The notes below the pieces were generated by a model. That model had not been told where the DNA came from. It ran no database searches and worked only from the letters and a program-made list of their open reading frames with translations. A stretch of 64,000 nucleotides of DNA, taken from the NCBI RefSeq assembly GCF_025698545.1, contig NC_068569.1, positions 20,460,001-20,524,000 on the forward strand, given 5' to 3'. Made by a program: the position numbers and the translations under genes. The stretch is from Gossypium raimondii (Eukaryota > Streptophyta > Magnoliopsida > Malvales > Malvaceae). How positions within the stretch are numbered: position 1 is the first letter of the stretch; every line of letters starts with the position of its first letter. Positions 12,501 to 24,715 of the stretch are shown piece after piece.

Positions 12501-14225
12501 TAGAGGTTGGTTTGATTAAATAAATTTAGCTTTTTGAGTTTAGACTTGTATGAACCGAGTTCAAGTCGTGCTATGTGAAGGACGTTGATTTAGCCATCTC
12601 TTATATAAAAAAATTGAAATTGTTAAATGATGAAAAGGGGATTAATTTATTTGTTATTAATTGGTTTTAGAAATATAGGTGAAGTTCTTAGCTTTGAAAC
12701 AGTAATTCTTTGGCGGCCAGCATTGAAACTCTTTAATTATAAACACAAAGATGCGGTTATTGTCAATCCGACTTCTCTAATTTTATATCATTTTATTTTT
12801 ATCACGTTTTATTGATTAAAATAAATTGTCTTTGATTTATTAATTTTATTATAAGTGTTGGTCTAAAATTATGGAATGAGTGATAGTTTTCCTGGTCGAG
12901 TTTAAATTATATTAGAATAATCTTAAAATGTTATTTTTAAGCATTTAATAAGATGTGTTATTTCATTTTTAATAAATATTATATTCTTTTAACTCTTTAA
13001 TAATATTTCAACCCTAATTAGTATTTGATTAATTAAATAAAATTAATATAAAATTAAAGGGAATGTTTATGGTTTTTTAAAAGATTTATGATTTATGGTA
13101 TTAGAAAAAATGTTAGATTAAGATTTAGGGTTTAAAAGGTTTAGAGTTTTAGGAATTTATAGAAGGAATCAACTTATTAATATTAGAATTAAAAATAGTA
13201 ATAAAAAATTAATTTAATATAAAAAAATTTATGACATGGGTGTGATTTTAGGATGATACTCGTTTTGTAAGCTACACGCATAGACAATGACGTTTTGTTT
13301 GCCTCTCAAGGACGGCAATAAATAATCAAAAACCATATGGTTAATGTTATTCAATATTACAAATTTATATAATTTCTAAAATTTAGATGTTAAGATTTGT
13401 AACGCTTCAAGTTTGGTTTAATATTTAATTTAATATATTAATTTTGATTTGGTGTAATTGTATACATTTAATTAAACAAACATATCAATTTATTTTTATA
13501 TTGGATAACTATAATTATTTATTTAAAATCTATAAAATTATAACTTAATATATGATAAACTTGCAATTTAGCCCTCTAAAAATGATAAAAGTTTGATTTA
13601 GTCCTTCTAGCAACTTTAAAGATATAAGCTAATACAATGGTGTTAATGGTTTGTGAAAATTAAATCAAATCAACATCTTATGTGTAAAATTGCACAAAAT
13701 TAGACCAAAGCTAATGTGTAGTTTTGAACTTTATCCTAATTTACAATTTGTAAAAAGACATAATGATAAATTTAGTTCTTAATGTTTACATCTTTTTCAA
13801 TTTGGTCTTTATTCATTTTTAGTTAAATTTGACCCATAAACTTTTAATTGTTATTTTTAAACATGATTTTACTCTTTTGAAATATTACCATTTTAGCTCA
13901 AAAAAAATAATGATCAAATTCACAAAAAAATATAAAATATAACATTATATTCTTTTATAGAAATATATATGGGATGTTGAATTCATTATAATTGAATCTA
14001 TTATTTTAGATAATGGGTTTGGATATAATATCTTAATTTCATCTCCATACGTAATTCTTATTTTATTTTATATTTTTATCATTAATAAATATTGATTTAA
14101 TATTCTTACAATAAATCAATCATAGATAAATTCGGTTTATCATGTAATTTTTAAACATTTCAAAAATTCCAAACAGCCCCGGCCGGCCGGCCATTTATAT
14201 GTGTCCAGATAGGTAGAAGGTCGCT
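9511..14225. other. AT-rich intergenic DNA, no gene seen
   Basis: No ORF with recognisable domains. Short open frames (for example 9898-10083, 10342-10581, 11141-11440, 12627-12815) lack homology or codon structure and look random. A short GC-rich GGCCGGCCGGCC run stands out near 14180. About 11820-12070 holds a degraded direct repeat around AACAATTGTCAAGTTTAG. It may contain old transposon remains that I cannot classify. Confidence 0.6.
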
Positions 14226-14260
14226 ATATGCTGGAGCCGGTCGACAAGACATTTGAAGAG

Positions 14261-14272
14261 TTGACTAGTCAA
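14261..14272. promoter_or_regulatory. Palindromic double W-box upstream of WAKL copy A
   Basis: TTGACTAGTCAA is a perfect 12-bp palindrome with the WRKY core TTGAC on each strand, about 350 bp before the WAKL copy A start codon. WRKY factors bind W-boxes at many defence genes; a role here is inference. Confidence 0.45.
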
Positions 14273-14619
14273 GGTTTCACGGCTGATATTCCAAAGACAA
14301 TAAATCTAATGAAACTTAAAACCTCATTAATCTATTTTCATTTACATATACATATTCAAGCCCTGAAATACAATTTTTATTTTCACACGACCAGAACTTC
14401 AGATGTATATATATATATATATATATATATTTATTGCAGTCTATGCTGAAACTCGTCAGGAGATGGTTTCATTGAAATCTTGCAACTCTTTTCAAATCAA
14501 CGCAACTCCAAATAAACGTTTTGACTGAAGAATTAGTCTTTCCAATGTGTTACTATATGTCAGGAATAAATGCCAACAGAAATATTCTACGCACGCATTT
14601 GCCTCCAAAAACACGCTCC

Positions 14620-17123
14620 ATGGGAGATGAACGACGAGCTTGGCATCTTGCACTTGTTTGCCTGTTACTAGCAGCAGTTGCAGCAGCAGAATCAACTCCA
14701 ATAGCCAAGCTCGATTGCCAAGACAGATGTGGGAACGTTAGTATCCCATATCCATTTGGTACAACGACGGATTGTTATCTCAATGAAGATTTTTACATAG
14801 CTTGTAATTCGACTCACTATGATCCTCCACGAGCATTCTTAACAGGAAGCAATATAGAGGTGACAAACATAACTGTCGAAGGCAAATTGCGGATTATGCA
14901 ATTTATAGCCCGCGATTGCTACAACAAATCGGGCTTCCCAGTTTCCAGCAATACTCCTTCCATCACGCTGTCCAAATTCAGGGTCTCGGATACTGATAAC
15001 AAGTTCGTTGCCATTGGCTGCGATACTGAAGCAACCATTCAAGGTGTTCAAGACGACAAGGGATACACGAGTGGGTGCATAAGCAAGTGTGACAGTATTG
15101 ACTATGTGGACAATTTTACATGTTCTGGTATAGGCTGTTGCCAGACATCCATTGCTAAAGATGTAGGATATTTTGACATTGCTGTAAGAAGCTACAATAA
15201 TCACCAAGGTATCTGGGATTTCAATCCCTGCAGCTATGGCTTTGTTGTTGAAGAAAATAGCTTCAATTTTTCTTCGAATTATCTTCGTGATCTGCAAAAT
15301 GTAACCATGATGCCCATGGTGCTTGATTGGTTTATCGGGAACGAGACGTGTGAAACGATAAAGACCAAGAGTTCGGATGATGTATGCCAGGGAGATAGCA
15401 CTTGTTATAACGTGGATAATGGATCTGGATATCGTTGCAAGTGCTTGGATGGCTATCAAGGAGATCCATACCTACCTAATGGTTGCCAAGGTATTTTATT
15501 TCTTTATTTCCACAAATTCAATTTCCTTTAGATTTTCAACACTCTTAGTTAGTTAGAGGTTATACTAGTAGCTCCTTTTTGGTGAAATTGTGGTGGGAAT
15601 GGGATCTATTCTTTTACAGACATAGATGAATGTAAAGACCCAAATCTCAATAAATGTGAAAAGATATGTGAAAATACAAAAGGAAATTACACGTGCTTGT
15701 GCCCCAAGGGTTATCATGGAGATGGAAGAACAGATGGTACAGGTTGTGTTGCCAATCAATCTGGAGGATCACTTATAATTGAGCTTACTGTTGGTAAGGA
15801 GTTCTATTCGATTTCAGTCTTACAAGTTCTCTGCTATACTATTTAAGCGTCCTTTAATGCTTATCTTCTGAGTCTCAAAATGGATTCTGATGATTGTTTT
15901 ATGACAACCATGGAATAATAGGGCTTGGCGTAGGCATTACAGTATTGATAGCAGGTAGCACTTGGTCGTACTGGGCATTCAAGAAGTGGAAGCTCATCAA
16001 ACTTAAACACAAGTTCTTTCGACAAAATGGAGGCTTGATGTTGCAGCAAGAACTCTCCAGGCGGGACTCTTCCACTGAAACGGCTAAAATTTTCTCAGCT
16101 GAGGAGCTGGAGACGGCCACCAACAACTATGATGAAAGTAGGATTATTGGTCGAGGTGGTTATGGCACAGTCTACAAAGGAACTCTATCAGATGGGAGAA
16201 CCGTAGCAATTAAGAAGTCCCAAGTTGTTGATGAAAGCCAAATCGATCAATTCATCAATGAAGTTGTTGTGCTTTCCCAAATCAATCACAGGAATGTGGT
16301 GAAGCTTTTAGGTTGTTGCTTAGAGACGGAAGTTCCATTACTGGTTTATGAATTTATCACCAATGGTACTCTCTTTGAGCATATCCACAACAAAAGCAAG
16401 GCTTCTTCCTTGACATTTGAAACCCGGTTACGTATAGCAGCAGAAACTGCAGGTGTGCTCTCATATCTGCATTCCTCAGCTTCCATACCAATCATTCATA
16501 GGGATGTCAAGTCTACCAACATACTCTTGGATGATAGTTACACTGCCAAAGTATCCGATTTTGGAGCTTCGAGATTGGTTCCACTAGACCAAGCCGGGAT
16601 ATCAACGGTGGTTCAAGGGACCCTCGGATACCTGGACCCTGAATACTTGCAGACAAGTCAGCTGACAGAGAAAAGTGATGTTTATAGCTTTGGGGTAGTC
16701 CTTCTAGAGCTACTGACCGGACAAAAAGCACTTTGTTTTGAAAGGTTAGAGGAGGACAGAAATCTTGCAATGTATTTCATTTCAGCTTTGAAAGAAGATC
16801 GCTTGGTGCAAATTCTTGAGAAGTGCGTAGTGGATGAAGCAAAGATAGAGATGGTTGAGGAAATTGGTAGCCTTGCAAGGAGGTGCTTAAGAGTGAAAGG
16901 AGAAGAAAGGCCCACAATGAAGGAAGTCGCAATGGAGTTGGAGGGGTTGAGAATGATGCTGGAGCATCATCCATGGGTAAACAACGATGAGTCGAGGTTA
17001 GAAGAGACTGAGTATTTGCTGGGTGAACCATCGTTGAAAATTGGTTCTAATGGCGGTATGAATAATGTTACATATGATACCATCACAGATCATATAATTT
17101 TACAAGTTGGTCATGGAAGATAA
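14620..17123 (+). CDS. WAKL: Wall-associated receptor kinase-like protein, copy A (intact, 3 exons)
   Basis: Predicted join 14620..15490, 15620..15793, 15922..17123, giving about 748 residues. Introns have GT-AG ends and a phase that keeps the frame. Residues 1-25 form a signal peptide ([18 protein letters not shown]). The GUB_WAK pectin-binding domain starts [16 protein letters not shown] cysteine-rich region with [10 protein letters not shown] follows, then an EGF repeat closing exon 1, and exon 2 is a calcium-type EGF (DIDECKD ... [11 protein letters not shown]). One membrane helix lies at about 350-372. The kinase has [11 protein letters not shown], Lys446 in [13 protein letters not shown] with Asp543, DFG at 561 and DVYSFGVV with Gly606, so it should be active. 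The family senses pectin or oligogalacturonides at the plasma membrane. An in-frame reading upstream to 14521 has no ATG before its first codon; the ATG at 14620 directly precedes the signal peptide. Confidence 0.93.
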
Positions 17124-17889
17124 TAGTTTCAATCTTTCACCTCAGGATTTATTTTCTAAACTTACAAATCTTTTTGTTTGTATTTAAAAAAAATATACTT
17201 TGTAAATTTTCTAATTTTATATCTTAATTTTTTTTCCAAAGTCATCCAACGTTATGCCATTGCAATCAAATTATATTACCATTCTAAATATTTTTATAGA
17301 AATATAATTAAAATAGTCGCCGTTATATTACATCAATATTAAATTTAAATTCAAAATATAAATAAATGTGTCAATAAAAATAAATATGCAATTATTCTGA
17401 ATTTTAATTTTTCTATATTTACTTACACTCGAATTGTTTAAAATATGATTATTATAATATTTTACTATAAAATCATTAATTAATTTGATGTAATAATTTT
17501 AAATATATATAATTTTAATTTAATTGTAAGTTAATTTTTAAATTATAAATTATAATATAAATATATAATTTCAATTGGATATTATAAAGATTATGATATT
17601 TATATAAATACACATATATTTTACTTTGTTAACAATTAATCAAAAATTGACAATTGTAATAATAAAATTTACAAATCTATTTTATTATCAATTTTAATAT
17701 TTTTATGTTTTATCATTTATTATTTTATGCATAATATTTTATCTTGTATTGTAAATTATTTATTACTACTTTTATGTTTATGCTATTAATTGATTATAAA
17801 ATATTATTATTTATATAAGTTGAAATTAATTATAAGTTGATAAATTTTAATTTAAAACATGCAAATTAATGAATTAATCAATGATTTCA
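17124..17889. other. AT-rich 3' flank of WAKL copy A
   Basis: Very AT-rich DNA containing the WAKL 3' UTR and no gene. The same sequence, with small indels, follows copy B at 51584-52350. Confidence 0.7.
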
Positions 17890-20660
17890 CTTTTTTTGGC
17901 AGTTCATTAATAAATTAAAAAGCAGCTCTAAACATAACACTACCTGCCATATCGGCTTTAACAAACTGGAGCATAAAGCTCGACATAGACAACATAGCCT
18001 TTAGAAGAGTCTCTTACAAAGCAAACTAGGAGTGCTGCCCTTTCTAGCCAGTACATCAAGGCAACTATTTCCCTCCCTGAAATTATAAAGCAATCAACTA
18101 TTCTGGAAGGTCTCCAATAAAGTCTTGCAAAGTACATTCACCAAGGTGTTGCAAAGCAAATTTGAACAAGATTGATTCTTAATAATAACTGTAGTAGCAT
18201 CAACTTCCACAATAATATCAACAATGTTCAAATTTCTAGCAACAGTGTTTGAAGAATAGTTGAGAAATCTATGACAACCAGACACCCATCTTCCTTGGAA
18301 ATCTCGAATTAGAGCTCCACGCCAGCTCCTGCTGAACCAGGATTTCCTATCGAAAAACCGTCACAATTATGTTTGAACCACCCAATCTCTTGTGAAGTCC
18401 ATTTCACTTTGATGAATCTTGGCCTATTTGTATACTTGATCTTATTGGAGATGGAAAATATCTCAGTTGCATTAGCAAGAGCAGTTGGGATGATCAAATC
18501 AGGATTGTACTGCTTTCCAAAGACTTTAGCATTCCAACCAACTAAATATTTCTCAATATAGATGAAAACCAAGTACTAAGGTTTTTTTTTTTTTGCCTGG
18601 TGTAAAAACATTTTGCTAAAGAGTTCATTTCAATCCGGTCTTGAAAAGGAAGGTTGAAGGTAGAAAGAAGTTGGGGTGAAATTCCCAATCTTGACCAGAT
18701 TTCAAAAACAACTTGAAAGTCTCAAAGGATATGGTTAAGTGTGTCTGTACCCGTTGCGTAAAAGGGCCAACAATCTTGCAAGTTTAAGCCATGTTTATTA
18801 AGGAAAAAGACTATGGGAAGGATGAGGTGAGCGATCTCCCATAAGAAAAAGGTGATTTGGGGGATAAGATTGATTTTCCATATTGATAACTTGTTTTAGT
18901 ATAGTTTTTTTATAGTGTTTTAGGAGGTTATTTTAGCATTTACTTTAGTTTTTAGCGCATTTTATAGTTTTTTTATATTAATTATGTTTTATTTGATTTT
19001 TATAGATTTAGTTGGATTTATTTATTATTTCTCTCTCTATATTATAGGTTTTGAATGAAGAACAAAATATTTAGAGTATAGAATGAAAAATTTGTGAAAA
19101 GAAGTCTTCCGCTCCACCGAATATCGATGTGGTGGAGCACAATCTTCACTTCAGAATTTTGAAACATCAAGCAATTTGCTCCATTGCACTTCTGTGTTTG
19201 GAGGAGCAAAACGATTAAAACCCTAAAAATAAGGGGTGACGTGATTTAAGAGAAAAGAGGGAAAAAGCGTAAAAGAAATAAACTTGGAGGCTAAGAGGAG
19301 AAGAAAAAGAGATCCGGAGCACTAAACACTAATTTAATAATTATTTTTCTCTCTAGATTATTTCTTTTTACTTTATCTTAATGCAAGTTTGTTATGAACT
19401 TTTTTCTTGTAATGCTTTCTCAAATCAACATGAATTAAATTATATTTTCTTGAAACAATAATGAATCTGATTTGTAGTTAATTAATTTATTCTCTCTTCA
19501 ATTATTTCGATCCTTGTTAATTATTTATTCAACCCCATGCATTTTTAATCTACTTGTCTGGCCACAAAGTTGTATTAATTTGATAATCTTGATTTGTCTT
19601 GGAAGAGAAAATTAATGTTTAGATCTAGATTGAACAGATTAGGATTAAATGTAGTAGCATTGACGAACTAGTTAATTTGAGGCTAAAATAAGAAAATACC
19701 CGATGCCCTAATCAACCCAATATGTTTGATCATAGTGATTTCACCCAACTTGCTTAGCATAGGAATATAGCTAGCAGAGAAGGGGAATTAGCTTAGCTAG
19801 ATACTGGAAGGGTCTAGTTAATGTCATTGAATCATGTGTTAGTAATTAAATAGATTCAACAATTGACTGAGAGATAATTTATTAATGGAATTAAGTGAAT
19901 TTAGAGCTCCAAAATCTTAAAATTGACAGAAAAACTTAGTAATTTTCATTGTTTTAGTTTAATAAAAATCTCTTTAATTTGTTTAGTTTAATTTTAGCAG
20001 TAATTATAATTTATTTTTCTTGATCCAGATTTAATAAAATTGAATAGTTGGTACTTAGCAGTTTAAAATTTAAGCTTCGTGGGACGGTATTTTTTTTATT
20101 ACTTAATTACTTAATTCCACATGTGCATTTGTGTAACGGAATTTCAGACATTACATATCCAGCTCCAGTCATTACTGAATTTTATGTTGTTGTTTCCTTT
20201 ATACCAAGGGCCAATAGCTATGCAGATTCCAAAGAGCTAGAAGATCCCGGTAGAAGTCAAATTCAATCCAAGAATATCCTTGCCTCTGCGAAAAGTGGAA
20301 GTTGAGATAGCATTTAGAACACTTGGAGAGGTGAGTTTTTCTTCATTGAATTTAAAGGGTTAGCAATGAATGATCGAAGGGAATTGAGCCCGACCAATTT
20401 TCGTTCCAAAGATTAACAGAGGTACCATCCTTAGACGATCCATTTGAAGCATCCCCAAAGTAACCTTGAATGCTTTTGAGAGCATTCCAGGTGATAGAGG
20501 GCTGTGAGGAATGTGAAAGTTCTTGAAGATACTTTAATTTTAGGATTTTAGCCCAAAAAGATTTAGAGTTGTGTAATAATCTCTAGCATAATTTGAGAAG
20601 TTGGGCTTTGTTTTGAGCTCTCATACGTGAAATCTTTAATTACTCTAACTTTTTAAGTTT
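17890..20660 (-). pseudogene. 5'-truncated LINE ORF2 tail (antisense), split by a solo LTR
   Basis: On the minus strand, from about 20625 to 20159, the reading includes FWAKILKLKYLQELS, SITWNALKSI and VNLWNENWSGSIP, the typical region between reverse transcriptase and zf-RVT. After the solo LTR (18884-20153) it continues with WKINLIPQITFFLWEIAHLI and CWPFYATGTDTLNHIL (zf-RVT, about 18885-18730). The RNase H domain follows (GWFKHNCDGFSIGNPGSAGAG, about 18380-18310; IRDFQGRWVSGCHR; NIVDIIVEVDATTVI; CLDVLARKGS near 18050). Frameshifts and an internal deletion in RNase H make it non-functional. A short T-run at about 17890 may be the 3' poly-A. The same remnant lies at 52350-55100. Confidence 0.82.
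18884..20153. mobile_element. Solo LTR (1.27 kb), Athila-like, inside the LINE remnant
   Basis: The insert breaks the antisense LINE reading. It is flanked by an exact CATAT at 18879-18883 and 20154-20158. It begins TGATAACTTG and ends CATTA, so the 3' end is not the usual CA. There is no PBS or coding region. The text near its right end (CTTCGTGGGACGGTATTTTTT, about 20074) resembles Athila-type gypsy LTRs. The copy at 53319-54593 has the same flanks, so the insertion predates the block duplication. Confidence 0.7.
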
Positions 20661-21462
20661 TGTGACAGTCAACCGATTGATTCTATATGATTTAAACAAA
20701 AAATTGTGGTTGATTTGATTGATTGAAGAATAGATACTACTAGGAAGCTTTAATAGTACGAAGTATTTTAAATTTTAAAAACAAAAATATTTTTTAAAAA
20801 ATAAATTAGAAAAAAATAGAAAGTATTTAATAAATCAAACGAAGCCTAAGAGTTGAAATTTTAAATGATGAACTCTTAATGTTAAATTAGGGATAAGTCA
20901 CTAACTAGTGTTGAGTGTGAACTTTCAAGTAGAGAATGCATATTTGAATATTGGAGACAATATTGTAAGGATGGGCAGCCACAAGCTTCGAAAATGAATT
21001 ACAAAATGAATATGGAATATGCAAAAAAATTTTGATGTCGTTTTTAGCTTGTAAGTGGATTAGATGTACATGCAAAAAGAGAAAAGGAAGCTAATTGTGA
21101 AGTGTTGTGCAATAGTTGCTCACCTCATCTCATCCCATAATCATGTGATCAGAAATTTAATCCTTACTCATAAGAGTTTAACCTTTGAAATATCCTCTAA
21201 TGCTTAAATAAGTGAACGTGAGAAAGGGGAGGAAGATATGAATATGAAACAAAAGGTCAACAGACCTAGCTCTATGATTACCATGCATATTTATAGACTT
21301 CTTTCTCTCTGCCTTGGGTTGATTTAGCAGGTGCTCAAATCTTCATTTTCAAATTAAACGAGTTAGAAAAACCAAGTTACATAAATTGAAATTTAGGTAC
21401 TAAATTTTAAAAGTTTGACAGGTATTAGAATTGGAGTATAATTATACGTTATATTTATTGAA
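20660..21462. other. AT-rich spacer, no gene seen
   Basis: No domain-bearing ORF. Shared with copy B at about 55090-55792, where roughly 100 bp near 21010-21110 are rearranged. Confidence 0.6.
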
Positions 21463-21665
21463 GACTATGCTGAAACTTCTGGGGAGGTGGTTGCATGGGA
21501 AATTTGCAATCAACAACTCTAATAAACTGTTTGGGTGTTGAATATGGAATTAGTCTATCCAATTGTGTTACTTTATGAATGCCAGAGAAATGCCAGAGAA
21601 ATTTTCCACGCCCTTGCCTTCAAGAGCACAAAGAGAAATGAAGGAAGCCACGATTAGTTTTACAT
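21463..21665 (+). pseudogene. Orphan WAK 5' leader/start relic
   Basis: The stretch CTATGCTGAAAC, then AATAAACTGTTT, GGAATTAGTCTATCCAA, TGTGTTACT and AAAGAGAAATGAAGG follows the same order as the leader of WAKL copy A at 14442-14620 and of copy B at 48946-49073. After the ATGAAGG the similarity stops and no ectodomain follows. It is the front edge of a lost WAK gene. The same relic lies at 55785-55975. Confidence 0.7.
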
Positions 21666-21939
21666 TAAATTGTACCCACATAAGGTCAGAGTTGTGCACT
21701 CTCTCATGTTCTATTGATCCCTTGTGGGTAAACTTGATTTGGGGAAGATTACTTTTCAAGAACGTAATTGAAAGAAATTATAGGATAAACGAGTTTTTTT
21801 TAGTTTATTAGCTTTTAACTCCATTTTACGAATAATCAACAGAAGAGAAAGGAAAGGGTCTACGCTGCATTAAAGATGATTAATAAGGAAAGAGTCTATG
21901 CTGGCCTAACTCATAAACATGATTGGTGTTTCCCATTTA

Positions 21940-22028
21940 AACCAACTTTGAATCTTTAAATAAGCATTGCTATAAATATGAAACCAATATTTTTATTCAA
22001 GCAATAGCCGAGGAAAACACCAGAGGTC
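21940..22028 (+). promoter_or_regulatory. WAK-type core promoter and leader
   Basis: Contains TTTGAATCTTTAAATAAGC, the TATA context GCTATAAATATGAAACCAAT at about 21970, then AGCAATAGCCGAGGAAA shortly before the ATG at 22029. The same ordered blocks precede 42108 and 56349 and recur without a gene at 45787 and 47571. Confidence 0.65.
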
Positions 22029-24689
22029 ATGGGTGTGGATCGTATGTGTAAGGAGTTTGCTCTGCTTTCACTTAAGTTAACAATTATAGCAACCTGGGTA
22101 GCAGCGCAACCAAAACCGGAGTGCCAAAGCAACTGCGGGGATATCAGCATCCATTATAGGGAACAGGCAATGGGTGCAACATCAGCAGCAACTTTTTCAT
22201 TCGTTGCGACACCACTTCCAACCCCCCAAAAGCATTCTTAAGTTCCACTGATATTGAAGTTCTCCACATCTCTCTAGATGGTTATTTGCGCATCCAACAA
22301 ACAGTAGGTTTTGACTGTTATAATTCATTAGGACGCAGTTCATATGGCGAGTCATATTCACTTTCAAACTTCCCCATATCTAATACCAGAAACAAGTTCA
22401 CAGCCATTGGTTGTGATACCTATGCTCTCATTGAGGGTACCTTGGGACATACGTATTCAACCGGGTGTGTAACATTCTGAAGTGACGTGGAGGATGGGAT
22501 AAATGGGCCTTGCAGCTATCCCTAAAGGAGTGAGGAATTATGTCTTAAATTTTGATACCCGTCGGAATCATTCCAGTGTATTGGACTTCAATCCTTGTAG
22601 TTATGGATTTGTTGTGGAAGATGGAGCCTATAATTTCTCTGTTTCAGATCTTTCCAATGTAATTTCAACACAACGAAATTCCCAATCATTCTTGATTGGA
22701 CAATTGGGAACCAAAATTGCACTGAAGCTAAATTGGATCCAAAAAACTATGCTTGCAAGGAAAATAGTGTTTGTATAGATCCAGAAAATTATAATTGCAA
22801 GGAAAATACTAGTTGTATAAACCCTGGATATTTGTGCAAGTGTCTTGATGGCTTTCAGGGTAACCCTTACCTCTCCTATGGCTGCCAAGGTAAAGATATC
22901 AACTTCTTTTTCATTCCAGATTCATTTTGATGAATACTTTTAATTTTGTTCCCAATATATTTTTTTCTGCTTTAAAATGTTTGAAAATTTGTAGATATTA
23001 ATAAATGCAAGACACTGAAGCCTTGCAATGAAACTGCAACATGTGATAACGTAGCTGGAAGTTATTATTGTTCATGTCCTGAGGGATTTGAGGGGGATGG
23101 CCAGAAAAATGGAAAAGGGTGCAGTCCTAAAGTCAAATCACACCAGAGTTTTCCCACTCTTCTTGTTGCATTAGGTTGGTTGGTATAAAATGTTGATTTC
23201 TTTTTATTTGGTAAATACTTTGTGCAAACATATTAATACTGAGATGAAACTAATCCAAATTTAAACCGATTTAATTGGTCTAAATAGTTTTCATATTCTG
23301 ATTAATACATCATTGTTAATGTTGGATGGAATTAATCCTTTAATTTGTTTTGGATTAAAATCCATCCAACATCATTATTAATTTCTCATGGAAAAGAACT
23401 ATATGAAAATTAATATTGTGATGTATGTTTACAAAACATATCAGACCCAGGTTTACAAAGTTTAGGCAAACATTAATGAGATATGGATATTAAAGCTTAT
23501 CAGTTTTAATCCATACAAAGTTCAATTGAAACTATAAAAATGGAGCTTCTTTTTTTTTTTTTTTAAATTACAATTTCTAGTCTCATATTGTTACAGGTAT
23601 AGGCATTTTATTTTCGCTCTTATGCTCCCCAAGGGTGTATTTGGGGCTGAGGCAGAGAAAGCTCAACAAAATGAAACAAGAATACTTTTAGCAAAATGGT
23701 GGGATTTTGTTGCGGGAACACCTTTCACGATATAAAGAATACGGTGAGACAGCTAAACTCTTTACAGCCGAACTCAAGAAAGCGACAAACAACTACCATG
23801 AAAGTAGAATCCTTGGAGGAGGAAGTCAAGGTACTGTTTACAAAGGATTGTTGCCTGATGGTGGCAGTGTTGCCACCAAAAAGTCCATCATTGGAGATCA
23901 AAGCCAAGTTCAACAATTCGTTAATTATTGTGTTATCCCAAATCAACCACAGAAATGTGGTGAAATTGTTGGGATGTTGTTTGGAGACACAAGTCCCTTT
24001 GCTAGTCTATGAATATGTAAGCAATGGAAGCGTCTTCGATCACTTACACAATGCCGATCATGAGTCTTTCATATCATGGGAAGCTCGTTTGAAAATAGCC
24101 ACAGAAGCAGCAGAAGCCCTTTCCTATTTGCACTCTGCTGCATCTCCGCCTATTATTCATCGTGATGTCAAGTTAGCCAACATACTTTTAGATGAGAACT
24201 ACACTGCTAAAGTATCTGATTTTGGTGCTTCGAGATTGGTCCCTTCAAATAAAGAACAAATCACAACGCTCGTGCGGGGAACTCTGGGCTATTTGGACCC
24301 AGAATATTTTCAAACAAGTCAGTTGACTGAAAAGAGTGATGTTTATAGTTTTGGAGTTGTTCTCATAGAATTACTAACAGGTTTGAAAGCAATTTCTTTC
24401 GAAAGACCCGAACATGAGAGGAATTTGACTCTCTACTTTATTGCTGTTATGAAAGAGGAACGCTTGCTAGATATTACTGATGGACAAGTGCTGCATGATA
24501 ACAACATTGAACAACTTAAGAAGTGGCAACTTTAGCTAGGAGATGTGTGAGAGTGAAGGGAGAGGAAAGGCCAACTATGAAGGAAGTGCGTCTGAGTTAG
24601 AAGCATTGCGAGCATGGAGAAAGCTCAAGGAGGAAGAGGCTGAATACTTGCTCGATGACTTTTATGACACTATTGTATATAATATATAG
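22029..24689 (+). pseudogene. Wall-associated kinase pseudogene, copy A
   Basis: The three-exon WAK layout is kept: signal peptide (MGVDRMCKEFALLSLKLTII), GUB_WAK start (CQSNCGDISI), EGF, intron 22891-22994, calcium EGF (DINKCKTLKPC) to 23174, intron to 23596, then membrane segment and kinase. Kinase motifs after 23940 are intact ([28 protein letters not shown]). Lesions: a 4-bp net deletion near 22155, TGA at 22478-22480, loss of about 22 bp near 22510 removing the SGIGCC cysteines, TAG at 23689-23691 before the kinase, a 5-bp deletion near 23928 and a frameshift near 24520. The two stops are shared with copy B; the other lesions are specific to this copy. Confidence 0.9.
23321..23370. repeat. 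Hairpin-forming inverted repeat in intron 2 of the WAK pseudogene
   Basis: GTTGGATGGAATTAATCC and its near-complement GGATTAAAATCCATCCAAC are separated by 13 bases. Weaker complementarity extends outward. It recurs at 60801-60850 in copy B. It could be a small MITE or a transcript hairpin; no target duplication was identified. Confidence 0.6.
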
Positions 24690-24715
24690 ATACTATGGTG
24701 AATGTACCTAAGAAC

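Larger units (their letters stand above)
14508..24091. repeat. Segmental duplication, copy A (partner 48946-61571)
   Basis: From CCAAATAAACG at 14508 to AAGCTCGTTTG at 24091 the sequence aligns by eye, in the same order and orientation, with 48946-61571: intact WAKL, downstream AT-rich DNA, antisense LINE tail with solo LTR, WAK 5' relic and WAK pseudogene. It is about 9.58 kb here. The other copy is 12.63 kb because it contains a 3.15 kb retrotransposon. Upstream of 14508 the two copies are unrelated, so the left breakpoint lies just before the WAKL coding region. Confidence 0.92.

Noticed and set aside
14839..15459. 206-residue antisense ORF, also present at 49292-49915
   Set aside because: Exact shadow of WAKL exon 1; conserved in both copies only because the sense gene is.
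18373..18561. Plus-strand 62-residue ORF
   Set aside because: Shadow of the antisense RNase H remnant of the LINE.
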